NCBI RefSeq assembly: GCF_001661495.1
Contig: NZ_BDDT01000005.1
Coordinates: forward strand, 186,001 to 250,000
Length of the DNA: 64,000 nt
Direction: 5' to 3'
Source: Pseudoalteromonas prydzensis
GTDB lineage: Bacteria; Pseudomonadota; Gammaproteobacteria; Enterobacterales; Alteromonadaceae
Shown here in pieces: positions 18,394-26,024 of this stretch (its first letter is position 1; each line of letters begins with the position of its first letter). Both the position numbers and the translations under genes were made by a program. The notes below the pieces were generated by a model that worked only from the letters and a program-made list of their open reading frames with translations, made no database searches and was not told the DNA's origin.

Positions 18394-19677
18394 ATGACGA
18401 TATTACAGCAATTAATCGCAGCGAATAAACGCGGCGAAAAACAGGGGATTTATGCCGTTTGTTCGGCGCATCCATTGGTGCTCGAAGCCGCCATATTGCA
18501 AGCCAAGCAAGATAATAGTTATTTATTAATCGAAGCAACCGCTAATCAGGTCAATCAGTTTGGTGGTTATACGGGTATGTTGCCTGCGGATTTTATGGCA
18601 TTTATTGAGCAGCTAGCGACAAAACAAGAATTTGCAATTGATAAGTTGATCCTTGGCGGTGACCATTTAGGACCAGTGTGTTGGTGTGATGAGGACGCAG
18701 AACCTGCGATGCAAAAGGCTGAGCAGTTAATTGCCAGTTATGTAGCGGCAGGGTTCAAAAAAATTCACTTAGATACCAGTATGCGCTGCGCCGATGATGA
18801 GCTTATTTTAGCCGATGAAACAGTTGCAACGCGTGCGGCGCAGCTGTGTGCGGTGGCTGAAAAAACCGCATTAGCTAGGTTTGGTCACAGTGACTTAGTT
18901 TATGTTATTGGTACCGAGGTACCGCCACCAGGCGGGGCCGATGAGCATATTGATACGCTTGCAGTCACAGAAACTAAGCATGTTGCGAGTACATTGGCGC
19001 TGCATCACGATGCCTTTTTACAACTTGGATTATCCGCTGCTTGGCAGCGCGTAGTTGGCCTAGTTGTACAGCCGGGCGTTGAATTTGATAATACACAAGT
19101 ATTTGATTACGACAGCAGTAAAGCGCAGCAGCTAAAGCAATATATAAAGACCGTTGATGGCATTGCTTTTGAAGCACACTCAACAGATTACCAAACCCCA
19201 ATAGCCTATAAGCAATTAATCAACGACCATTTTGCGATTTTAAAAGTGGGTCCTGAGCTTACCTTTGCTTTGCGCGAAGCGTTATTTGCGTTAAGTCATA
19301 TTGAAGATGCCCTTATTGATCCTGAGCAATGCTCGCATTTACGTACTGTTATTGATGCGGATATGCAGCAATTCCCAAAAAATTGGCAGCGTTTTTATCA
19401 AGTTGATAGTTCATTGCAGAAGCTATATCGACGCTTTAGTTTTAGCGATCGCATTCGTTATTACTGGGGACAGCAAGGAAATCAAAACGCGGTTGAAACC
19501 TTATTCAACAATCTGCAAAAACAGCCGATCCCGCTACCGCTATTAAGCCAATACATGCCATTGCAGTATCTGGCTGTACGTAATAATGGTTTAGAAAACA
19601 GCCCCAAATCTTTGGTACTTCATCACATCATGCAAGTAACCAGTCGCTACGCAGATGCGTGTTTCAAACAACAATAG
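18394..19677 (+). CDS. agaZ: AgaZ/GatZ/KbaZ-family tagatose-bisphosphate aldolase subunit-like protein
   Basis: The 427-residue protein has the KbaZ/GatZ family blocks CSAHPLVLEAAILQA near the start, LGGDHLGPVCW near 88 and LDTSMRCADD near 128. In enterobacteria GatZ/KbaZ is a non-catalytic chaperone-like subunit of tagatose-1,6-bisphosphate aldolase. In marine gammaproteobacteria AgaZ has been discussed as taking part in the tagatose-6-phosphate step. No aldolase partner (AgaY/KbaY) or separate tagatose-6-phosphate kinase gene is present in this window, so its exact role is open. It is the second gene of the aga operon. Confidence 0.88.
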   Translation: MTILQQLIAANKRGEKQGIYAVCSAHPLVLEAAILQAKQDNSYLLIEATANQVNQFGGYTGMLPADFMAFIEQLATKQEFAIDKLILGGDHLGPVCWCDEDAEPAMQKAEQLIASYVAAGFKKIHLDTSMRCADDELILADETVATRAAQLCAVAEKTALARFGHSDLVYVIGTEVPPPGGADEHIDTLAVTETKHVASTLALHHDAFLQLGLSAAWQRVVGLVVQPGVEFDNTQVFDYDSSKAQQLKQYIKTVDGIAFEAHSTDYQTPIAYKQLINDHFAILKVGPELTFALREALFALSHIEDALIDPEQCSHLRTVIDADMQQFPKNWQRFYQVDSSLQKLYRRFSFSDRIRYYWGQQGNQNAVETLFNNLQKQPIPLPLLSQYMPLQYLAVRNNGLENSPKSLVLHHIMQVTSRYADACFKQQ

Positions 19678-19694
19678 ACGTAAGTGAGGTAGTA

Positions 19695-20831
19695 ATGTCT
19701 AGTTATTTAGCAATTGATGAAACCCTTTTAGAAGCTAAAAATAGTTTATGGACTGCAAAAGAAATTATGCAGCAGCCCGATTGTTGGCGAGCAACACTGG
19801 CGATAGTCAAAGCAGCACGAACCCAGCTAGATAGTTGGCTTGCGGGTGTATTAGATAAGCCAAATGCGCAAATCATTTTTACCGGTGCCGGTACTTCTGC
19901 GTATGTTGGAGAGGTGGTGGTTGGTTACTTAAATCAACAATTGGATATTACTTGTCGAAGTGTTAGCAGCACAGAGCTTGTTGCCTGCCCAGAGCAGTAT
20001 TTACAGCCAAACAGGCCAACTTTATTAGTGTCGTTTGCACGCTCGGGTAATAGCCCTGAAAGTGTTGCTGCGGTTGATGTGGTAAATAACTATGTGAAGC
20101 ACTGCGCTCACCTGTTTATTACTTGTAATCCAGATGGCGCGCTGAATCAGCAAGCGGCACAGCATGAAAATTGCTTTTCGCTGTTAATGCCAGCGCAAAC
20201 GCTCGATCAAAGCTTTGCAATGACCAGTAGTTTTACTTCGATGCTGATCGCAAGTATTGCAGTGTTTAGTGATGCGGATGACGCTATTTTAAGCATTGCA
20301 GAGACGGTGGAAAAAAATATCCCTGCTAAATTGGCTGAACTAAAAGCATTGGCTGAACTACCTATGCATCGTTTGGTGTATTTAGGTGCAGGATCGTTAA
20401 AGGGTTATGCACAAGAATCAGCGTTAAAATTATTGGAATTAAGTGCGGGCCAAGTTATGGGATATTTTGAATCGCCACTGGGTTTTCGTCACGGCCCCAA
20501 ATCATTGGTTGATGATAAAACCTTAATTGTTTTATTTGGCTCAACTAATACCTATACCAAGCAGTACGATAGTGATTTGTTGAATGAGTTACGTAGCGAT
20601 AATAAGGCTATTGATGTGCATGCCTTAGCGCTTCCAAATGACGCAGTGATGCAGCAATTAGACGATGTATTTAATGGCTTATATTATATGGTCTGCGCGC
20701 AAATAATGTCGTTCTATAAAGCATGGCAATTAGGCATTACAGTAGATAACCCATGCCCAACCGGTGAAGTAAACCGAGTAGTGCAAGGGGTGACAATTTA
20801 CCCGCTTAAACAAGGTGATATTAATGACTAA
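19695..20831 (+). CDS. agaS: AgaS galactosamine-6-phosphate deaminase/isomerase
   Basis: The 378-residue protein consists of two SIS domains, with FTGAGTSAYVGEVVVGYL in the first and LVSFARSGNSPESVAA binding the sugar phosphate. The second (LGAGSLKGYAQESALKLLEL) carries the GlmS-like ESPLGFRHGPKSL loop. AgaS converts galactosamine-6-phosphate to tagatose-6-phosphate and ammonia. The start is set at ATG 19695 with GTGAGGT upstream; an earlier in-frame start at 19659 would overlap agaZ. Its end overlaps agaK by 8 bp. Confidence 0.93.
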   Translation: MSSYLAIDETLLEAKNSLWTAKEIMQQPDCWRATLAIVKAARTQLDSWLAGVLDKPNAQIIFTGAGTSAYVGEVVVGYLNQQLDITCRSVSSTELVACPEQYLQPNRPTLLVSFARSGNSPESVAAVDVVNNYVKHCAHLFITCNPDGALNQQAAQHENCFSLLMPAQTLDQSFAMTSSFTSMLIASIAVFSDADDAILSIAETVEKNIPAKLAELKALAELPMHRLVYLGAGSLKGYAQESALKLLELSAGQVMGYFESPLGFRHGPKSLVDDKTLIVLFGSTNTYTKQYDSDLLNELRSDNKAIDVHALALPNDAVMQQLDDVFNGLYYMVCAQIMSFYKAWQLGITVDNPCPTGEVNRVVQGVTIYPLKQGDIND

Positions 20832-21753
20832 GCAGTATATTTATGGCATTGATATTGGTGGCAGCAAAATTGAACTTGCGGTGTTTGACGCCACCTTAAA
20901 GCAGCTTGAATCATCACGTATTGCGACTCCACAAACTAGTTATCAAGACTTTCTAAATGCGTTAGTAGGTATGATTTTAAGTGCAGATCATAAATATCAA
21001 TGCCAAGGTGCGGTCGGCATTGGTATGCCAGGAATTATTAACGCAAACCAGCAAGTGTTATCGGCGAATGTACCCCATGCAACCGGACATAATGCCGCGC
21101 AAGATTTAGCTCAGTTAATAAATCGCCCTGTAGCTATTGAAAATGATTGCCGATGCTTTGCATTATCAGAGTCGCAAAGCCACATAGGCATACAACATAC
21201 ACGAGTGTTTGGTGCAATTATAGGCACTGGCGCTGGTGGTGGATTATGTATTGACGGTAAGCTCTATAAAAGTGCTCAAGGTATTGCAGGTGAGTATGGC
21301 CACTATGCACTGTCGGCTGTGTTACAGCAAAAATACCAATTGCCAATTTTAAAGTGCGGCTGTGGCTTAACGGGCTGTGTTGAAAGCTATATCGCAGGCC
21401 CTGGTTTAGCAAAAATTTATCAGCATTTTTCTGGCGACGTTTTAACTACGTTCGAAATCGTTGAAGGGCTCAGAAAAGGTGATGTGTTATGCCAGCAAAG
21501 TTTTGCCTGTTATGTCGATTTGCTCGGCAGTACGTTTGCAGCAATTATTATGGCCTACGATCCAGAGGTGATCGTGGTTGGTGGTGGTATGTCGTTGGTA
21601 AGCGAGCTAATGGATAAGCTTGAGCAAGCAATCACACCCTATGTTTTTACAGGTATTCGGGTGCCAAAAATTGTACTTGCTGAGTTTGGTGATGCCAGTG
21701 GTGCCCGTGGTGCTGCTATTTTAGCAAAAGAACAGGTTGGGGCATTGTCGTGA
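20824..21753 (+). CDS. agaK: AgaK N-acetylgalactosamine kinase (ROK family)
   Basis: The 309-residue ROK kinase starts YIYGIDIGGSKIELAVFD (phosphate-binding loop). It has IENDCRCFA, the acidic catalytic region, GEYGHY, and the ROK zinc site CGCGLTGCVESY. It is expected to phosphorylate GalNAc to GalNAc-6-phosphate in the cytoplasm. The kinase route implies uptake by a permease rather than a PTS, and no permease gene for it is in this window. The start is ATG 20824 with AAGGTG upstream, inside the end of agaS. Its TGA overlaps the GTG of agaA. Confidence 0.9.
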   Translation: MTKQYIYGIDIGGSKIELAVFDATLKQLESSRIATPQTSYQDFLNALVGMILSADHKYQCQGAVGIGMPGIINANQQVLSANVPHATGHNAAQDLAQLINRPVAIENDCRCFALSESQSHIGIQHTRVFGAIIGTGAGGGLCIDGKLYKSAQGIAGEYGHYALSAVLQQKYQLPILKCGCGLTGCVESYIAGPGLAKIYQHFSGDVLTTFEIVEGLRKGDVLCQQSFACYVDLLGSTFAAIIMAYDPEVIVVGGGMSLVSELMDKLEQAITPYVFTGIRVPKIVLAEFGDASGARGAAILAKEQVGALS

Positions 21754-22922
21754 GTGAATCAGCATATTATGTCAAAGCTGCAGCTATTTATTGCCAAGAT
21801 CGTGTGCTCAAGGAGCACGTAATGCTGGTAGAAAAGGGCCGCATCAGTGCCTTTACGCAAACCCCGCAAGCAGATCTACCTATTTATGATTATGGCGATG
21901 CTGCAATTATTCCCGGCTTAATTGATTTACATATTCATGGTCGTGAAGGCTGTGATGTGATTGATTGTAAAGTGAGTAGTATCGAAACTATCTCTTGCTC
22001 ACTTGCAGAGCATGGCGTAACGGGTTTTTTAGCAACGACAGTCACCACCGATTGGCAACAAACACTTAATGCTATGAGTGTAATTGGCCAGGCATATGTA
22101 CAACAACCCAGCGGTGCGCAAGTGCTTGGTGGTTATAGCGAAGGGTTGTTTTTCAGTGAAGTTCATAAAGGTGCGCACAATCAAGATTACTTTTTAGAGC
22201 TATCGCAGTCGCATTTAGAAGCGATGATTAATGCAGCCAATGGCAGCTTAAAAGTGGTTGCGTTGGCGCCAGAAAAGCCCGGAGCCAATGCGTTAATCAA
22301 GTTTCTTACCGAGCAAGGTATTAGAGTGATGTTGGGGCATTGTGATGCCAATTATGAACAAACTCAAAGCGCGCTTGAGCATGGTGCATGCGGTGGAGTG
22401 CATGTTTTTAATGGCATGCGTGGTATTCATCATCGTGACCCGGGCTGCGCTGGTGCGGTATTGATGAATGATGACGCACTGGTTGAAGTGATTGCCGATG
22501 GTGTGCATCTTCACCCTGCGATTTTACAGTTAATTTATAAGCTAAAAGGCCCGCAAAAAATTGCTTTGATCAGTGATTGTATTAATGCTGGTGGCCTAAA
22601 TGATGGCCAATACAAGCTGGGAAAAATGGATGTGTATGTTGAACATGGGGTCGCGAGAACTGCCTCAGGCTCGTTAGCTGGCAGCACCTTAACCCTTGAG
22701 TTGGCCGTAAAAAACATGCATCAACTAGGCAGTGTTTCGTTACTCGATGCTATAAATATGGCCAGTATTGTGCCCGCGCAATTTTTAAATATTGCCGATC
22801 AAGTGGGCTCTTTAGCAGCTACGAAACAAGCAAACTTTGCTATTTTAGATAGTAATTTTACTATTCAAGCGACCTATGTAAAAGGCCAAAGGTGCTTTTT
22901 AAGAAGCGCGAATGAGGGCTAA
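21750..22922 (+). CDS. agaA: AgaA-type N-acetylgalactosamine-6-phosphate deacetylase
   Basis: The 390-residue amidohydrolase starts with GTG overlapping the agaK stop by 4 bp. Metal and catalytic elements of the NagA fold are visible: DLHIHGREGCD, the Glu in SEGLFFSEVHKG, the His in MLGHCDANYEQ, HVFNGMRGIHHRDPG and catalytic Asp in LISDCINAGG. It removes acetate from GalNAc-6-phosphate to give galactosamine-6-phosphate for AgaS. It resembles the Shewanella AgaA-II variant by context. A nagA role in GlcNAc use is less likely because all neighbours are aga genes. No clear terminator follows. Confidence 0.9.
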   Translation: MSESAYYVKAAAIYCQDRVLKEHVMLVEKGRISAFTQTPQADLPIYDYGDAAIIPGLIDLHIHGREGCDVIDCKVSSIETISCSLAEHGVTGFLATTVTTDWQQTLNAMSVIGQAYVQQPSGAQVLGGYSEGLFFSEVHKGAHNQDYFLELSQSHLEAMINAANGSLKVVALAPEKPGANALIKFLTEQGIRVMLGHCDANYEQTQSALEHGACGGVHVFNGMRGIHHRDPGCAGAVLMNDDALVEVIADGVHLHPAILQLIYKLKGPQKIALISDCINAGGLNDGQYKLGKMDVYVEHGVARTASGSLAGSTLTLELAVKNMHQLGSVSLLDAINMASIVPAQFLNIADQVGSLAATKQANFAILDSNFTIQATYVKGQRCFLRSANEG

Positions 22923-23020
22923 AGTGTTAAGTCATCAGCGTTAAAGAGCATGGAAAGTAAAATATTATAAAATTGATTGCATTTTAAGCGACTTCTATGG
23001 TGATGTTCGCATTAAGTAAT

Positions 23021-23028
23021 GCTATACT
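23021..23028 (+). promoter_or_regulatory. Extended -10 promoter element of the EF-G gene
   Basis: TGC-TATACT (TG at 23020-23021) is a strong extended -10 box 40 bp upstream of the EF-G start codon. No good -35 box is seen at 17 bp, as is common for extended -10 promoters. Confidence 0.5.
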
Positions 23029-23067
23029 CCCGCCGAATAATTTTTCGACTTTATTAAGAGTAAAATA

Positions 23068-25152
23068 ATGGCAGATTTATCGAAGTACAGAAACATTGGT
23101 ATTTTCGCGCACGTTGATGCGGGTAAGACCACGACTACTGAGCGTATCCTAAAGCTTACTGGTCAAATCCATAAAACTGGTGAGGTTCATGATGGTGAAT
23201 CAACAACTGACTTCATGGAACAAGAAGCTGAGCGCGGTATTACTATCCAGTCTGCGGCTGTAAGCTGTTTCTGGAAAGATCACCGTTTTAACGTTATCGA
23301 TACTCCTGGACACGTTGACTTCACTGTTGAAGTTTACCGTTCACTTAAAGTACTTGATGGCGGCATCGGTGTATTCTGTGGTTCTGGTGGTGTTGAGCCA
23401 CAATCAGAAACTAACTGGCGTTATGCTAACGAATCAGAAGTTGCACGTGTTATTTTCGTAAATAAATTAGACCGTATGGGTGCTGATTTTTACCGTGTAA
23501 CTGAGCAAGTACGTAAAGTACTTGGCGCAAACCCACTAATCATGACTCTTCCAATCGGTATTGAAGATGAATTCTGTGGTGTTGTTGATGTTTTAACCAA
23601 AAAAGCATACATCTGGGATGAAACTGGTCTTCCTGAAAACTATGAAATCACAGACGTTCCTGCAGACATGGTAGACAAAGTAGACGAATACTATGAAATG
23701 CTTGTTGAAACTGCTGTAGAGCAAGACGACGACCTAATGGAAGCGTACATGGAAGGTGAAGCACCTTCTTTAGAAGATATCAAGCGTTGTATCCGTAAAG
23801 GTACTCGTGACCTTGCTTTCTTCCCTACATACTGTGGTTCTGCGTTCAAGAACAAAGGTATGCAGTTAGTGCTTGACGCTGTTGTTGATTACTTGCCGGC
23901 TCCTACAGAAGTTGATCCTCAACCTCTTATGGATGAAGAAGGTAACGAAAACGGTGAATACGCAATCGTATCTGCTGACGAACCTTTCAAAGCGCTAGCA
24001 TTCAAAATCATGGATGACCGTTTTGGTGCATTAACATTCGTACGTATCTACTCAGGTAAACTTAACAAGGGTGACACTATCCTTAACGCGTTTACTGGTA
24101 AAACTGAGCGTGTTGGCCGTATGGTTGAGATGCAAGCAGACGACCGTAACGAATTAACTAGCGCACAAGCTGGTGACATCATTGCAATCGTAGGTATGAA
24201 AAACGTGCAAACTGGTCACACACTTTGTGATCCTAAGCACCCAGTAACACTTGAGCCAATGGTATTCCCAACTCCAGTAATCTCGATTGCTGTACAGCCT
24301 AAAGATAAAGGCGGTAATGAGAAAATGGGTGTTGCTATCGGTAAAATGGTTGCAGAAGATCCATCTTTCCAAGTTGAGACTGATGAAGATTCAGGCGAGA
24401 CTATCCTTAAAGGTATGGGTGAGCTGCACTTAGATATCAAAGTAGATATTCTTAAGCGTACTTACGGCGTAGACCTTATCGTTGGTCAACCGCAGGTTGC
24501 TTACCGTGAAACTATCACTCGTGAAATCGAAGATAGCTACACGCACAAGAAACAATCTGGTGGTTCTGGTCAGTTCGGTAAAATCGACTACCGTATCAAG
24601 CCAGGCGAAGTTGCTTCAGGCTTCACGTTTAAATCAACAGTTGTTGGTGGTAACGTACCTAAAGAATTCTGGCCTGCAGTTGAGAAAGGCTTTAAGTCAA
24701 TGATGAGCGAAGGTGTGCTAGCTGGCTTCCCTGTGCTTGACGTTGAAGTTGAACTTTTCGACGGTGGCTTCCACGCCGTGGATTCATCAGCAATCGCATT
24801 CGAAATCGCTGCTAAAGGCGCTTTCCGCCAATCGATCCCTAAAGCGGGCGCACAACTTCTTGAGCCAATCATGAAAGTTGACGTGTTCACTCCAGAAGAT
24901 CACGTTGGTGACGTAATCGGTGACCTTAACCGTCGTCGTGGTATGATGAAAGACCAAGAAGCTGGTTTAACAGGCGTTCGTATTAAAGCAGACGTGCCGT
25001 TATCAGAAATGTTCGGTTACATCGGTTCATTACGTACAATGACATCAGGTCGTGGTCAGTTCTCTATGGAGTTCTCACACTACGCACCATGTCCACAAAA
25101 CGTAGCTGAAACTGTAATCGCTGCAGAAAAAGAGAAAAAAGCAGCTAAGTAA
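23068..25152 (+). CDS. fusA: Elongation factor G, second type (EF-G2)
   Basis: The 694-residue GTPase has G1 [13 protein letters not shown]3 DTPGHVD and G4 NKLD, followed by EF-G domains II-V with the domain IV loop near [17 protein letters not shown]. It differs from the canonical EF-G encoded in str operons: it starts [15 protein letters not shown] and stands alone, with its own promoter and terminator and no rpsL, rpsG or tuf beside it. This matches the additional EF-G found in Vibrio, Shewanella and Pseudomonas. Codon choice is uniform and looks adapted to high expression. It should act in translocation or in ribosome recycling; which one cannot be told from sequence. Confidence 0.92.
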   Translation: MADLSKYRNIGIFAHVDAGKTTTTERILKLTGQIHKTGEVHDGESTTDFMEQEAERGITIQSAAVSCFWKDHRFNVIDTPGHVDFTVEVYRSLKVLDGGIGVFCGSGGVEPQSETNWRYANESEVARVIFVNKLDRMGADFYRVTEQVRKVLGANPLIMTLPIGIEDEFCGVVDVLTKKAYIWDETGLPENYEITDVPADMVDKVDEYYEMLVETAVEQDDDLMEAYMEGEAPSLEDIKRCIRKGTRDLAFFPTYCGSAFKNKGMQLVLDAVVDYLPAPTEVDPQPLMDEEGNENGEYAIVSADEPFKALAFKIMDDRFGALTFVRIYSGKLNKGDTILNAFTGKTERVGRMVEMQADDRNELTSAQAGDIIAIVGMKNVQTGHTLCDPKHPVTLEPMVFPTPVISIAVQPKDKGGNEKMGVAIGKMVAEDPSFQVETDEDSGETILKGMGELHLDIKVDILKRTYGVDLIVGQPQVAYRETITREIEDSYTHKKQSGGSGQFGKIDYRIKPGEVASGFTFKSTVVGGNVPKEFWPAVEKGFKSMMSEGVLAGFPVLDVEVELFDGGFHAVDSSAIAFEIAAKGAFRQSIPKAGAQLLEPIMKVDVFTPEDHVGDVIGDLNRRRGMMKDQEAGLTGVRIKADVPLSEMFGYIGSLRTMTSGRGQFSMEFSHYAPCPQNVAETVIAAEKEKKAAK

Positions 25153-25170
25153 TTAGCTCTTTACCTCTTA

Positions 25171-25198
25171 AAAAACCCGCACTTGTTGCGGGTTTTTT
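25171..25198 (+). terminator. Rho-independent terminator of the EF-G gene
   Basis: CCCGCA-CTTGT-TGCGGG is flanked by an A-run and followed by TTTTTT, 23 bp after the stop codon. Confidence 0.92.
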
Positions 25199-25471
25199 GT
25201 TGCTATAATTTGAACAAGCAGCACAAAAATTGATTCGTTTAATTACTTAGTTATGACGACTTTGCTCTATGTGATTTTCCGCTGTACGCCTTTTGTAGCC
25301 TCATTCACACGTACCTAATCATTTATTACTTACTCTAAAAATATCAGCAGTTCATAAGTAGTAGCTTCAATGTTGATTATCCAGAAAATAAAAACTAATT
25401 GTTTGTTACTAGGGAAAAAGTAGTACAAATACTTGAATGAGGGTAGCTAAAACGGGTAAGATAGCAGCCTG
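25199..25471. other. AT-rich gene-free stretch after the EF-G gene
   Basis: No supported gene or repeat is visible. A 21-codon ATG frame at 25253 lacks a ribosome site and was not called. The stretch presumably carries the promoter of the small membrane-protein gene at 25553, but no convincing -35/-10 pair stands out. Confidence 0.4.
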
Positions 25472-25524
25472 TGGCCATCTGTATGGTCATAGAGGAGAAA
25501 CGGAAGTCTCTCTAAGAAAGAGAC
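25472..25524 (+). promoter_or_regulatory. Two-hairpin structured leader of the membrane-protein gene
   Basis: Hairpin 1 (25472-25489) is TGGCCAT-CTGT-ATGGTCA, 7 bp with one G-U pair. Hairpin 2 (25506-25524) is GTCTCT-CTAAGAA-AGAGAC. They are joined by the purine-rich AGAGGAGAAACGGAA, and the gene starts 29 bp after hairpin 2. This could be a regulatory 5' leader or a protein-binding site. No known riboswitch class was recognised. Confidence 0.4.
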
Positions 25525-25552
25525 ATATACATGTACTGTTTAGGACGTTTAT

Positions 25553-25984
25553 ATGAACGCAATTAAATTGAGCCCAAATTGGTTGTTACAGCTAGTAATA
25601 ATACTCATTGTTGCTATGGTGGCTTTATCATCAACACTTATCTTTACTGTTGATCAAACTGTTTTAGCTTTAACTATCGCTGTGATTGTATTTATGATCT
25701 CCATTGTGAATATAATTAATCTGCGGTTTTTGCACTGTTATAAAGCGGGGATCTATTATTCTCAAGGTATAGGAAAGAAATATATCAACGCAGACGAAAT
25801 AGTTGATATTCACTTTCATTCATTAAAGCTATTGACCGTGCTTGTAGTAGCGTTAGAAGACCAAAAGGTAGTTCGCTTTTATAACTGGCAGTTTGATGCT
25901 CAAGCCCAGCAGTCAATTAAGTGTTGGTATAGAAAAAAGAAAACAAGTTGTAATAAGTTACAACAAACACCGTGTAATGCATAA
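25553..25984 (+). CDS. Hypothetical small membrane protein
   Basis: The family of this 143-residue protein is not recognised. Two adjacent hydrophobic helices (about 12-30 and 38-58) are followed by a mixed domain with GIYYSQGIGKKYINADEIVDIHFH and RFYNWQFDAQAQQSIKCWYR. The tail is polar and Cys/Lys-rich (KKKTSCNKLQQTPCNA). The layout resembles small PH-like or YdbT-type membrane proteins, a weak similarity only. AGGA lies 7 bp before the ATG. The gene is monocistronic, follows a hairpin-rich leader and ends at a strong bidirectional terminator. Confidence 0.65.
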   Translation: MNAIKLSPNWLLQLVIILIVAMVALSSTLIFTVDQTVLALTIAVIVFMISIVNIINLRFLHCYKAGIYYSQGIGKKYINADEIVDIHFHSLKLLTVLVVALEDQKVVRFYNWQFDAQAQQSIKCWYRKKKTSCNKLQQTPCNA

Positions 25985-25986
25985 AA

Positions 25987-26014
25987 AGAAGGCCGCTGTT
26001 TAGCGGCCTTTTTC
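25987..26014. terminator. Bidirectional terminator between converging genes
   Basis: GGCCGCT-GTTT-AGCGGCC is flanked by an A-run on one side and TTTTT on the other. It lies between the stops at 25984 (plus) and 26025 (minus). Confidence 0.92.
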
Positions 26015-26024
26015 TATTTTACTA

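Noticed and set aside
24154-24890. Minus-strand frames opposite the EF-G gene
   Set aside because: They are artefacts of biased codon use in a highly expressed gene; no domain or start support.
25253-25318. 21-codon ATG frame after the EF-G terminator
   Set aside because: No ribosome site and no recognisable composition; likely chance.
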